64,000 nucleotides of DNA from Oncomelania hupensis. Lineage: Eukaryota; Mollusca; Gastropoda; Littorinimorpha; Pomatiopsidae. The stretch covers positions 18,447,731 to 18,511,730 of the forward strand of contig CM072513.1 of the NCBI GenBank assembly GCA_036898135.1. The letters run 5' to 3'. A model generated the notes under the pieces. It was not told the origin of the DNA and did not search any database. It saw only the letters and a list, made by a program, of their open reading frames with translations. Below, piece by piece: positions 58,401 through 64,000 of the stretch. The first letter of the stretch is position 1, and each line of letters opens with the position of its first letter. Both the position numbers and the translations under genes were made by a program.

Positions 58401-61400
58401 GCTCGAACTCTCTTTCTTCTCGGCGTCGTTGCTCTTCAATTTCTAGACGCTTCTCTTCTAATTCTCTTTCTTCGCGCCGTCGCTGTTCTTCTCTTTCTTC
58501 ACGCAATATTCTCTCCTGGAATTTGACGTACTCCGTCAGCTGTTTGCCTTTTAGATTTAGTTCAACCCCTTTCTGCCAGAGGTCAGCCATCTTGATGCTT
58601 CTGGAAAGTTCTTTTCTAGAAAGTTCTTTTCTGGAAAGTTCTTTTCTGGAAAGTTCTTGACTGTGCTGTACCTTTCTAGACTGTTCTAGAACAGCACGCT
58701 TTCTGCAGTAGCGTTGATGCTTGCCACTAGTCGCCTTCGCTGACGCAGGCCCCGCTGTCCTCGTCGTCTGCGACGCTGCACCACGCTGGTGTTGATGTAC
58801 ACGCTCCTGTGCTGAAGTAGACGCGACGTCCGCTCGCCGCTCTCTGTAACACTGGCGATGTAGCTCCGAGACTGTCCCTCGACGTAGTCTTACGGTAGCC
58901 ACGTAGTCCCGCTCTGTTGTTCGCTCACGAAGCAACTCTTCGGCGACTACACGCCCTTGCAGTCAACCCGAATCTATCGGATGTAGTCCCAGTATGTTGG
59001 CCCCTCTCGACGCAACTTGTTGGCGGCTACCCTCGATGACTGCCTCTCGTAACGTTGACTCGCTTGTTGTAGCAGTTGAACCCTTGGCTATGGCGTGAAT
59101 CGCGGCTTGACCCCCAAAAATGTTACACTCAGTTTGATGTTGGTGTTTTCTATCAGTATCTGATTCAGCCCCGATGCTTGAATTCCTGATAGGGTGTAAC
59201 TCAGATTCGTTTATTCACACAGCCCGTCCAAACAGCATACAAGTCACAAAGTCCACGTATGAAGTTTTCCACTTTTATTCAGCACACATCAACAACTGCA
59301 TACAATTCTCAATTCAACTCAACAACTTTCACAGCAACTTTCCAAATCACTATCAACAACTTTACTCTCTCTACAACAATCTCGGCACACGATTAAATAA
59401 CCTCTCTCTTTTCCGGAAAGATTTCGAATACGGTAGAAATGACGTACTGCCACCAATCGAACTAAAGATCGTCATCACTGACTTACGTCAATACACATTT
59501 TCTCTACTTCCGGGAACATTCACGACCTTCGATATCCATCGGGAAAATTCTATCAAGAGTAAACACGCATATCCAGAAGATTCTCAAATAATATCGACTA
59601 ACGCAAATTATCAACGTTATACAAAGCCTCTCCTAACAACAGTGCCAACTCAAATCAAAGGTAAATAAACTCCATTATTGAATACTTTGCAAAACGAAAC
59701 GATTAGATCTATCGTGCGCGCTTTAGACACACTTTCGTTCGTTTCAACGTAACACACAGAAAACCCTAACAGCACAGAGAATTATAGCAGACCATTTGGC
59801 TAAGGCAGGTGGAGCCAGTCAGGTGCCAGTTACAAAAGCACTCCTTCAATGCAGCTAGTGCAAGATCCAGATGGTTTACCTTGAAGAAGAGAAGAAAAAG
59901 AGAGAGAAAAAAGAAAGTTAGTGTTAGATGAAATTGAAGAGCTGAAGTCAAAGAAGAAACGATTGGAACTGTGTGCAAAAGACCTGCTTAAATCTGCAAA
60001 TGAGTTTGCAGATAGGGCAGAGCAGAGTTTAAAAAAAGAGGCAGAAGCCATTACTCTAGAGTGCCAAATTGACAAGAAGCTCAAAGAAATAAAACAGTAA
60101 TTGTGAATTGTGTGTTCATTCTCAGGAAAGTTGAACTTAAACACATGAAAAAATGCAGGGCATATTTGTTCATTAAAATCATAATCAAAATCGTATCACA
60201 GATCATGGGCTGTCTTGTATTTTGTAAGTACACGTCTCACAATTCCTTTTTTTAATACCGGTGTTTTTATGTGATAAGTATTCTATGTAGAATTGTTCGT
60301 TTCTTGTGTGTGTAAGATGGTCTTGAAAATGTTTAGGAAGCCATGGAAAAAGTCTGGAAAAAGTATGGAATTTTGTTTTCCCAAACTTGTGGGAACCCTG
60401 GCTATTGGACAACACGATGACCTGCTCACAGTGGTTAAAAAAATGAAACTCGATAATATGGTCACGTCACAGATCATCAGGTCTTGCAAAGACCATCCTG
60501 CAAGGCACAGTGCAAGGAGGTAGAAGAAGAGGGAGACCGAAAAAGAGGTGGGAGGACAATATTTGAGAATGGACTGGTTTGACACTGAGCGAAACCATCA
60601 AGGTTGCTGAGGACAGAGAAAGATGGAGTACGCTGTTGTGCCCGTACGACCGCGAGTTACGGGATAGGATAGAAACTATTAGAATAGGTGTCCATGTTAA
60701 GGTAACCACTTTTAGTTAGTCATTTTAGAATTTTCCTTTGAAAATGTAGGGAATGATGAGTGATGCTGACTGCTGAAAACTCTAAACTGACCCACCCCAC
60801 CCAATTCCACCTCACCTAACCTCATCTTGATTGACTGTAGTGACATGAGGATAGGGAGATGATGATACAGATATCCTTCGTGGGCTTTATTTTGTTATAG
60901 ATGGGGGTCTACTGCAAGTCCACTTCTTGTGAGCTTTCATTTTCCCTGCTTTTCTTTGAGCAACCTCGGTGGTGGCCTTTCCAAAAGGCACCCCACACTG
61001 GCCAAGATGCTAGTGTTACATTATGAGTTGTAGTACTTTGAATGTATGATCTTGACACAGCATTGCCTAGTTACGTAACTGAGTATTTGTACTTTTGTGT
61101 TGCAGACTGGAGATCTGAGGCAGAAAGTCAGTCAGTCTCCAGAAGACAGCCTGACCAGCGCTGCCTGGCAGTCAGATGGTCGCAGATTCATCGCTGGTGG
61201 CACTCGCGGCCAGTTCTACTTGTGTGTAAGTCATCCTTCTGGCTAGTTCTTCCCAAGCTAGCTTAGTGTATAGTACAGCAAAAGAGAAAAGTTCAAGCAG
61301 TGTGGAGGTGGACATTTTTAACCAGGGCAATACCAATAAAGTCCACGAGGCTTTAATATCAGTGGTATTATATATAAACACTTGAAATGATCAAATCTTT

Positions 61401-61576
61401 ACTTCTTGATGTATGTCATCCTGTGTGCAGGATATTGACGGTCAAGTGCAGGACACTTGGGAGGGAGTCAGAGTGCAGTGCCTAGCATGTGCGCCGGACA
61501 GCAAGCTTGTTCTGGCTGCCGACACGCATCACCGCATCCGCACCTACAACTTCGAAGATTTATCAGATAATGCACT
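31282..61576 (+). CDS. WDR26: WD repeat-containing protein 26 (WDR26), ten exons, 3' end outside window
   Basis: Exons: 31282-31448, 31848-31947, 36591-36647, 37970-38106, 39792-39889, 42232-42382, 42900-43038, 51449-51589, 61106-61225, 61431-61576. All junctions are GT-AG with matching phases; 1256 nt give 418 codons plus two bases. Order: an Asn/Gln/Glu-rich N-terminus; LisH ([21 protein letters not shown]); CTLH region ([40 protein letters not shown]); linker [12 protein letters not shown]; then WD repeats ([82 protein letters not shown]). The remaining blades lie beyond 64000. WDR26 is a subunit/substrate adaptor of the CTLH (GID) E3 ligase. Identification rests on near-continuous resemblance to the animal protein; no frame defect in any exon. 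Confidence 0.95.
31848..31947 (+). CDS. WDR26: WDR26 exon 2
   Basis: Acceptor ctgttttcag ending 31847 completes AAC (GLGLN-QTAEQL); donor GATAAG|gtgggc. An upstream acceptor at 31779 would break the frame. Confidence 0.9.
31948..32736. other. WDR26: WDR26 intron 2, first part
   Basis: No TE or gene recognised; mixed composition. Confidence 0.5.
32737..32947 (-). mobile_element. Truncated relative of the mariner-type MITE
   Basis: Carries the blocks ataaaatcaaatcatattgg, CTTTCACAACAAAA and the end CTTGCTTCCGGAAGATCCC followed by TA, matching 10927-11440 in part. Much of the middle is missing. Confidence 0.65.
33127..33418 (+). mobile_element. Composite tRNA/5S rRNA SINE (copy 2)
   Basis: Full-length copy, about 93% identical by eye to 8126-8415. 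Its 5S-like segment is the best preserved: GCGGTTAGCACTTGGATGGG then TGACCGC. The tail is three CTTTAC units. Confidence 0.88.
33874..35862 (-). mobile_element. RTE LINE, 5'-truncated (copy D)
   Basis: The minus strand carries the 3' two-thirds of the family and ends in TATCC tail units at 33878-33889. It is very close to copy A across 600 residues (differences such as FDR/IDR, NRTI/NHTI). 5' truncation lies in the segment encoding [13 protein letters not shown] near 35862. It is inserted in WDR26 intron 2, opposite to the gene. Confidence 0.9.
33883..35307 (-). pseudogene. RTE RT/C-terminal ORF of copy D
   Basis: 474 aa open frame from [13 protein letters not shown] through [13 protein letters not shown] to the RPSGYGTG end. 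The upstream 35300-35862 segment is in another frame because of a 2-bp deletion next to the codons for SAGVDN. Truncated, so not autonomous. Confidence 0.85.
35863..36590. other. WDR26: WDR26 intron 2, last part, with a ~59-bp tandem repeat
   Basis: AT-rich. At about 36248-36425 a unit of about 59 bp (gctgcacatagtttt, ccttgtaatgcat, aaattctgtattctgagatg) is repeated three times with substitutions and small indels. Nothing else recognised. Confidence 0.65.
36591..36647 (+). CDS. WDR26: WDR26 exon 3 (57 nt)
   Basis: 19 codons, [19 protein letters not shown], between ctgttgcag and gtatga; phase 0 on both sides. Confidence 0.85.
36648..37969. other. WDR26: WDR26 intron 3, no TE or gene recognised
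   Basis: The middle part (about 37180-37320) is somewhat GC-richer with short open frames, but without splice logic or a recognisable protein. Confidence 0.5.
37970..38106 (+). CDS. WDR26: WDR26 exon 4 (CTLH)
   Basis: Acceptor catttgcag, donor AGCAC|gtgagt; [20 protein letters not shown] ... TDRVHLLST. Confidence 0.92.
38368..39698 (+). mobile_element. hAT-type deletion derivative with zinc-finger ORF remnant
   Basis: Left end CAGAGGTGCTAACC and right end GGTTGGCACTTCGG are imperfect inverted repeats (11 of 14), in hAT style; an 8-bp target duplication is not convincing. Inside, from about 38891, an N-terminal basic/AT-hook-like start ([11 protein letters not shown], frame-broken in the A run) leads to a CTVCGFDF...HVASARHK zinc finger. 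It is joined almost directly to [20 protein letters not shown], which resembles the hAT C-terminal dimerisation region. The catalytic core is therefore deleted. A ~73-bp palindrome (38709-38782/38818-38890) precedes the ATG. Confidence 0.65.
38891..39375 (+). pseudogene. hAT transposase remnant (zinc finger + C-terminus)
   Basis: Frame-shifted once in the poly-A at 38914-38922 and again near the end. Zn ligands visible: C..C in CTVC and H..H in HVASARHK. C-terminal motif [17 protein letters not shown]. The several hundred residues with DDE motifs expected between these parts are absent. Confidence 0.65.
39792..39889 (+). CDS. WDR26: WDR26 exon 5
   Basis: [20 protein letters not shown] ... 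LIEKLQ, between tttggcag and CAGG|gtaagt. Confidence 0.9.
40049..40809. mobile_element. Foldback/MITE element with long inverted repeats
   Basis: attgagtaggtattaccttg (from 40049) pairs with the segment ending 40809 (caaggtaatacctactcaat). Complementarity resumes inward (gaaaatttgagatgaaatc near 40193 versus tcatctcaaattttc near 40757, and aaatctgggcgagttgg near 40227 versus ccactcgcccagatt near 40720). No ORF. Confidence 0.65.
40831..41319 (+). mobile_element. piggyBac-type element remnant with TTAA target sites
   Basis: TTAA at 40831-40834 and 41316-41319 flanks ends CTCGTTGAACCC and GGGTTCAAAGGG (inverted repeats, 10 of 12). A short ORF from the ATG at 41073 ([15 protein letters not shown] ... 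WDDNEDEEM) looks like a PGBD-type N-terminus and reaches a strong splice donor ATA|gtaagt near 41176. The remainder of a transposase is missing, so this is a non-autonomous derivative. Confidence 0.65.
41660..42226. repeat. 57-bp minisatellite, about nine to ten units
   Basis: Unit contains tgtattgtctgacaacaag, ctcagccatatcc and ttgaatattctatg; two units carry a 4-bp GCAT insertion (61 bp). The array ends inside the polypyrimidine/acceptor region of WDR26 exon 6. Frames across it give a repeating 19-aa peptide on both strands, an artefact of 57 being divisible by three. Confidence 0.95.
42232..42382 (+). CDS. WDR26: WDR26 exon 6
   Basis: [20 protein letters not shown] ... LLNDHLCS; donor AGCAA|gtaaga. 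Its acceptor (ctgtctaccag) directly follows a 57-bp minisatellite. Confidence 0.9.
42383..42899. other. WDR26: WDR26 intron 6, nothing recognised
   Basis: Short AT-rich intron. The 66-aa open frame at 42630-42830 has no recognisable motif or splice context. Confidence 0.5.
42900..43038 (+). CDS. WDR26: WDR26 exon 7 (first WD repeat)
   Basis: Acceptor cattgcag ending 42899; [20 protein letters not shown] ... LILWDVNM; donor ATG|gtatgt. Confidence 0.92.
43200..43985 (+). pseudogene. LINE RNase H / C-terminal zinc-knuckle remnant
   Basis: Combined frames read [15 protein letters not shown] and LIMSDSL (RNase H core), [13 protein letters not shown], a damaged VWVPGH-like segment, then [20 protein letters not shown] followed by [21 protein letters not shown] (C..C..H..C knuckle). 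This order is typical of the tail of RNase H-bearing LINEs (I/Jockey/R1-like groups). Several frameshifts; no ends found. It lies in WDR26 intron 7. Confidence 0.7.
44000..44644. other. Putative 5' flank/promoter of the transposase-like gene
   Basis: AT-rich, with palindromes TTTCGTATACGAAA (about 44348-44361) and AAGGCTATTTTAAGCCTT (about 44409-44427). No terminal inverted repeat shared with the 3' flank could be found by eye. Confidence 0.4.
44645..49759 (+). CDS. Large transposase-like gene (RNase H-like/hAT-type motifs, coiled coil, Tudor-like C-terminus), two frame breaks
   Basis: Exon 1 44645-44690 ([15 protein letters not shown]), GT-AG intron 44691-45987, exon 2 from 45988 ([20 protein letters not shown]). 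The large exon reads to the TGA at 49757-49759, about 1270 residues in all, with +1 shifts needed in the aaaaagg run (47170-47176) and the 7-A run (47294-47300). Order: a basic N-terminus; a helical region ([18 protein letters not shown]); a Ser/Thr/Pro-rich linker; a long coiled coil (about 46850-47340); then LHVDGTS (Asp codon 47657), [10 protein letters not shown] (Asp about 47876), [30 protein letters not shown]; a Lys/Glu coil; an acidic stretch; and a Tudor/chromo-like ending ([17 protein letters not shown]). Asp, Asp and CxxH spacing resembles hAT-type DDE cores. I recall related uncharacterised invertebrate proteins but no named family. It may be a transposon or a domesticated gene. 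Confidence 0.6.
49760..50830. other. 3' flank of the transposase-like gene
   Basis: AT-rich, no ORF of note. Contains loosely repeated motifs (aaagttgccctcccgtgcaa near 50360, aaagttgccctattttaca near 50550), which may belong to the element's non-coding end. Poly(A) signal variants only. Confidence 0.4.
50840..50990 (+). repeat. Diverged 3' end related to repeat family R
   Basis: GATTCGGCTC, then AGTCTGCTGGTCCCTA near 50930-50965, parallels the R-family end GATTTGGCTC / AGTCCGCTGGACCTAAAG, in the same order and spacing. The upstream part is too diverged to align by eye. Confidence 0.35.
51449..51589 (+). CDS. WDR26: WDR26 exon 8 (second WD repeat)
   Basis: Acceptor tttatcag; [20 protein letters not shown] ... 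WIWNAI; donor ATT|gtgagt. Preceded by the 8.4-kb intron 7 that hosts the transposase-like gene. Confidence 0.92.
51687..51977 (-). mobile_element. Composite tRNA/5S rRNA SINE (copy 3)
   Basis: Full-length minus-strand copy: GTAAAG tail units at 51687, gtcccatagcc, the 5S-like segment (cccatccaagtgctaaccgc) near 51892-51912, and the tRNA-like head ending gctatccgacacccc at 51977. Located about 100 bp after WDR26 exon 8. Confidence 0.88.
52150..52608 (+). mobile_element. RTE LINE fragment (copy E, left part)
   Basis: Encodes [20 protein letters not shown] ... WTLTADL then a stop, and [11 protein letters not shown] in the next frame. Broken at 52608 by the hAT-like insertion; it resumes at 60401 at the exact next codon region (ITQAI / [12 protein letters not shown]). 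Confidence 0.9.
53218..53851 (-). repeat. 3' LTR
   Basis: 634 bp; same sequence as 59121-59754 as far as compared. The 164-aa open frame inside it runs antisense to the element and is repeated in the other LTR. Confidence 0.95.
54195..54306. repeat. 56-bp tandem duplication in the RNase H region
   Basis: 54195-54250 and 54251-54306 are identical except one C/T. 56 is not divisible by three, so the distal RNase H frame is broken. Confidence 0.9.
54233..57816 (-). pseudogene. pol: protease - integrase - reverse transcriptase - RNase H
   Basis: The 1114-codon frame 57816-54472 holds: protease DSG (residues 164-166) with LMIG near 227; integrase zinc domain (H391, H398, C428, C431), catalytic D461, D521, E557 (exact D35E spacing), and the GPY module (MQWKGPY, 694-700); RT ([20 protein letters not shown], then YWDD at 966-969). 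A one-base deletion near 54591-54606 moves the rest to another frame with RNase H ([35 protein letters not shown]). A 56-bp tandem duplication (54195-54306) disrupts the distal end. Integrase upstream of RT is the Gmr1-type arrangement. Confidence 0.88.
57542..58590 (-). pseudogene. gag (capsid/nucleocapsid), one frame break
   Basis: Likely start [11 protein letters not shown] at 58590, although the frame is open back to 58935. A charged coiled coil ([19 protein letters not shown]) is followed by a capsid-like region ([39 protein letters not shown]). At the short A-run (57986-57990 on +) one base is missing, and the product continues in another frame ([20 protein letters not shown]) to a CCHC zinc knuckle [14 protein letters not shown], a canonical nucleocapsid motif. 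Only this homopolymer breaks it. Confidence 0.8.
58599..58702. promoter_or_regulatory. Tandem heat-shock-element-like array in the retrotransposon leader
   Basis: Four 15-bp units, each TTCnnGAAnnTTC, at 58599-58611, 58614-58626, 58629-58641 and 58644-58656; a fifth, imperfect TTCTAGACTGTTCTAGAA lies at about 58673-58690. These are perfect three-unit HSF-binding consensus sites, placed between the 5' LTR and the probable gag start at 58590. In the longer upstream frame they encode repeats of LSRKE, so a coding explanation is possible. Confidence 0.5.
59121..59754 (-). repeat. 5' LTR
   Basis: 634 bp; contains the element's presumed promoter. Inner edge followed by the PBS-like segment. Confidence 0.95.
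60401..60672 (+). mobile_element. RTE LINE fragment (copy E, right part, with tail)
   Basis: Begins with the duplicated GCTATT, continues ATTGGACAACACGATGACC, and ends in GGATAGGATAG at about 60660-60672. Frame-broken. Confidence 0.9.
60673..61105. other. WDR26: WDR26 intron 8, terminal part
   Basis: No element recognised between the LINE tail and exon 9. Confidence 0.5.
61106..61225 (+). CDS. WDR26: WDR26 exon 9 (third WD repeat)
   Basis: Acceptor tgttgcag; [20 protein letters not shown] ... TRGQFYLC; donor TGT|gtaagt. Intron 8 is 9.5 kb and holds the nested TEs. Confidence 0.92.
61431..61576 (+). CDS. WDR26: WDR26 exon 10 (third/fourth WD repeats)
   Basis: Acceptor gtgtgcag; [20 protein letters not shown] ... 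[11 protein letters not shown]; donor CT|gtgagt, phase 2. Next exon not in window. Confidence 0.9.
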
Positions 61577-62206
61577 GTGAGTCATGTCCTGCCTTCGTTT
61601 ATTTGTAGGAAAATCTTATCATTTATCGATCATATATGTAGACAAAAGTCTGTTGTGTTTGGAAATTTTCATTGGAAACACTTTGAATTCTAGTTCCTTG
61701 TTTGACATTCTTTGTTATATTTGGCCTTTAGAACCCTACATTGTTTTGGATCTGGAAAATTAAGAAGCAAGATATATGAGAATTGTCGTTCAAAATCACA
61801 GTGAGATGAGAGATGTGGCAAGCATTCTACTTGGGTGCTTGCAATACAAAGAATGATGGACGTTTGAAAGAAGGCGGAGTGAAAATGTGACCTTCGTGCT
61901 ATCATGGTGTTAATAATGTGATATGTTTGTTACTAAGTTCTTGTATATTACTATATGTCTCCTTGTTACCATTAGATGCTAATACGAAGATGATAGGAAG
62001 ATTAACTTAACTCCCAAGAAGTTTTGTACACTTTTCTCTTCTGTCAATTCCCTCCCCTTCTCTTTTCTTGGCAAGAACTAGCTAACTTGGGTTCTATGAG
62101 CAGTTTTGCCAACAAGCACAAGCAAGAACATCTGTGCTCGCTTATTGAATATTTACATGTGATTTACATTTTCCAGCATCCGTAATTTTGACATTAATTT
62201 CACATA
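61577..62206. other. WDR26: WDR26 intron 10, first part
   Basis: AT-rich, no recognised feature up to the LINE fragment. Confidence 0.5.
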
Positions 62207-62990
62207 CTCCGTTTTGCGGATGACATTGATGGATTGGCTGGAGAGGAGCAAGAACTTGAACAGCTTGTACATAGGCTTGTCACCACCTCCAGAGGCTATG
62301 GAATGGAAATAATTGCAGAGAAGATTAAAATGATGACCAACAACACCAATGGCATCAACATGGACATCAAAGTCCAAGACCAATCCCTCAACACAGTGCA
62401 TAGCTTCAAATATTTGGGAGCCATTGTATCAGACAATGGGTCCTGACAGGAAGTCATTTCCAGGATTGCACGAACAACTGCTGCCGTGACAAGGTTGAAG
62501 CCCATTTGGAAAGATAAGACCATCAGTCTACATTCCAAGGTAAGACTGCTGCGCTCCCTTGTCATTTCCATCGTCCTATATGCTTGCGAAATATGGACCC
62601 TCAAAGCAGATCTCCAATGAAGAATACAAAGCATGGAGATGAGGTGCTACAGAAGACTTCTGGGCATTTCCTATACCCAGCACATCAACAACAACTAAGT
62701 CCGACAGACCATCACACAAGCCATTGGACAACATGATGACATGCTCACGGTGGTGAAGAAACGGAAACTCCGATTGTATGGCCACGTCAGCAGAGCACCA
62801 GGCCTTGCAGAAACCATCCTGCAAGACACGGTGCAAGGAGGCAGAAGAGGGAGACAGAAGAAGAAGTGGGAAGACAACATTCGAGAATGAAAGAAGCCAT
62901 GAGGGTTGCTGAGAACAGAGGAAGATGGTGTACGCTGGTTAAACGATCATCTGTGGTGCCCCAACAACCTTTGAGTTACAGGATAGGATA
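62207..62990 (+). mobile_element. RTE LINE fragment (copy F)
   Basis: 5'-truncated at the RT catalytic region ([19 protein letters not shown], first bases missing), extending to tail GGATAGGATA at about 62980-62989. Multiple stops; for example the conserved NGSRQEV is interrupted at 62444-62446. Confidence 0.88.
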
Positions 62991-63300
62991 TCGATAGGGG
63001 ATTCACATACTATACCCCCTGACTCACTAGTGCAACTAACTTGCCTAGCAATCGCCCTCACAACGAAAGAGATAGATAAAACAACACATGAGTTACTTCC
63101 CCTTCCCTTTTTCTTCTGCACGTGCTAAGTGTGCCTATAATACCCCAAGCTCACAGCCAGCACTTAAACCAATCAGATCTTTCTTGGTGTTCGTCTTGTG
63201 AGGACAAGCAGTCTATGGCTATGCCCTCTCGTTTTCGACTTACACTACAGATTATTTTATTTAGCTATTAGTGTTTTGGACTGCTGCTCCGTCCCTATCC
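62991..63300. other. Sequence between LINE fragment and tyrosine-recombinase remnant
   Basis: No recognised feature. Confidence 0.45.
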
Positions 63301-63862
63301 CATAAGGATACGCAGCCTTCACAGGCCTCTCTCCTTTCCCCGGTTGCTAGGAAGAAAACAGCGACCAGGCCTCCCAGAAGACTGTGGTCTGTCTCGGGGT
63401 CGCTGCCTGCCGTTCACGGTGGGGAAAAGGTCGCTTCTTTAGCCCCGGTCAGGCATCCCACACGGCAATCTGAGAGTGCTAGCACTTCACACCTGGCTAC
63501 TGTGAAGAAATCTCTGAGGTGCTATGGTGTTTCCAGAGGAGCAATCTCTTTCTTGGAGGAGTCACATCGCTCTTCTACCAGAGGGGTTTATGCTACTCAT
63601 TGGAGGTGTTGGGTTCAGTGATGTCGCTCAGTGCGGGTTGGTCCTTGCTCCCCTTCTGAAGTGGATATTGCCAATTACTACCGAGTCGTTGGCATTGGTT
63701 GCCTCTGTAAGATTGTGCCGCTCGGCTATTAAAACACTACCTTGTCTCAGCTTGGTGTCGCTTCTTGCGGTCCTTACCTTTTTGTCGCCGATGTGATTAG
63801 AGGCTGCTCTCTCCGCCAAGCCAGATCCTCTTGCAGGATTCCTGATTGGGATTTGTTCCTGG
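63300..63862 (+). pseudogene. Tyrosine-recombinase retroelement (DIRS/Ngaro-like) fragment
   Basis: Across two to three frames: a Ser/Arg/Pro-rich lead (KKTATRPPRRLWSVSGSLP), GVSRGAISFLEESHRSSTRG, VYATHWRCW, then VADVIRGCSLRQARSSCRIP and DWDLFLV. The sequence 'L..S.R.STR..Y...W..F..WC' and 'LL.G.......R.P.WDL..VL' is the core-binding region of DIRS/Ngaro-type recombinases as I recall it. The catalytic R..HxxR..Y part is not in the window. It is cut at 63863 by the next element. Confidence 0.5.
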
Positions 63863-63864
63863 TA

Positions 63865-64000
63865 CAGTGGAACCTCCTGTATACGACCGTCCAAAATCTG
63901 AGAAAAAACGGTCTTATAATAGAGGTGGTCTTATACCGGAAACAAGGGGTGGGGTGGGGGAAGGGGGGTCAGGCTCGGAGGGGTATGTAGTCATAATTTT
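63865..64000. mobile_element. pogo/Tigger-like element, left end only
   Basis: CAGTGGAACCTCCTGTATACG directly after a TA dinucleotide (63863-63864) resembles pogo/Tigger-type termini (CAGTGGAACCTC). The right end lies outside the window. Confidence 0.5.

Larger units (their letters stand above)
53218..59754 (-). mobile_element. Gmr1-like Ty3/Gypsy LTR retrotransposon, 6537 bp
   Basis: Two 634-bp LTRs (53218-53851, 59121-59754) without indels between them and identical by eye, TG...CA ends, and a perfect 5-bp target duplication CACAG (53213-53217, 59755-59759). The element runs on the minus strand: 5' LTR at right, PBS-like TGGGGGTCAAGCC 4 nt inside it (59104-59116), gag, protease, integrase, RT, RNase H, and a purine tract (GAGTGGGGGG) just before the 3' LTR. 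Integrase precedes RT, unlike standard Ty3/Gypsy. Apparently identical LTRs mean a very recent insertion, the youngest event of the nest. Confidence 0.92.
52945..60102 (+). pseudogene. hAT-like C-terminal coding remnant, interrupted 53218-59754
   Basis: Left part: [16 protein letters not shown] and, after frameshifts, [18 protein letters not shown] (dimerisation-region-like). Right part after the LTR element: [15 protein letters not shown], then a Lys/Glu coiled coil ([11 protein letters not shown]...[12 protein letters not shown]) to a stop near 60102. Removing the LTR element and one CACAG restores a continuous frame across the insertion point. Catalytic core absent. The family is recalled as common in cnidarian and mollusc genomes; assignment to hAT is tentative. 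Confidence 0.65.
52609..60400 (+). mobile_element. hAT-like DNA transposon (6-bp TSD), split by an LTR retrotransposon
   Basis: Ends CAGGGTTCGTAC (52609-52620) and GTGGGAACCCTG (60389-60400) share an inverted CAGGGTTC. A 6-bp duplication GCTATT flanks it (52603-52608, 60401-60406). Subterminal regions at both ends carry repeated TGGAAAAG/ATGGAAAA motifs (52627-52735; 60340-60372), likely transposase-binding repeats. Without the inner LTR element it is about 1.25 kb, so it is a deletion derivative. It retains part of a C-terminal coding region. Confidence 0.85.

Overview
The window looks like an invertebrate metazoan genome scaffold, most likely a mollusc. This is inferred from intron-rich conserved animal genes with GT-AG splicing, very TE-rich introns, and an RTE/SINE/hAT mix; no sequence search was possible. 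Two conserved host genes can be rebuilt exon by exon on the + strand. BTBD17 (six coding exons, 1335-13368, stop at 13366-13368, about 484 aa) is a BTB-BACK protein. WDR26 (ten coding exons, 31282-61576, running off the right edge after about 418 codons) is the LisH-CTLH-WD40 subunit of the CTLH/GID ubiquitin ligase. Everything else I can support is mobile or repetitive DNA, mostly inside their introns.

Layout. 1-13840: BTBD17; its introns hold a nearly complete RTE-type LINE (3714-7061), a SINE, LINE 3' fragments, two MITEs and microsatellites. 13709-28699: two near-identical copies of one 6-8 kb stretch on either side of a 500-N gap, best read as overlapping contig ends (probably two haplotypes) that were not merged. 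They differ by a ~2.2 kb deletion explained by recombination between two dispersed repeats. 28963-30215: a decayed RTE copy. 31000-61576: WDR26, with introns carrying another RTE copy, two SINEs, a hAT deletion derivative, a foldback element, a piggyBac remnant, a 57-bp minisatellite abutting exon 6, and a large intron-containing transposase-like gene (44645-49759). Intron 8 has a three-level nest: an RTE LINE split by a hAT-like element (6-bp target duplication GCTATT), itself split by a 6.5-kb LTR retrotransposon (5-bp duplication CACAG, LTRs apparently identical). 62207-64000: another RTE fragment, a tyrosine-recombinase retroelement fragment, and the start of a pogo/Tigger-like element.

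Highlights. (1) The LTR element has Ty3/Gypsy-type enzymes in the order protease-integrase-RT-RNase H, as in the Gmr1 lineage, and four tandem perfect heat-shock-element units just ahead of its probable gag start. (2) The SINE combines a tRNA-like head with an unmistakable 5S rRNA internal segment, and its 3' end matches the 3' terminus of the RTE LINE in this same window, which suggests the LINE mobilises it. (3) The transposase-like gene at 44645-49759 has DGTS, SDRAAVM and HCNAH motifs, a long coiled coil and a Tudor-like C-terminus; it is nearly intact except for two single-base frame changes at homopolymers. Several otherwise intact TE reading frames are broken only at homopolymers, so assembly error should be excluded before calling them dead.
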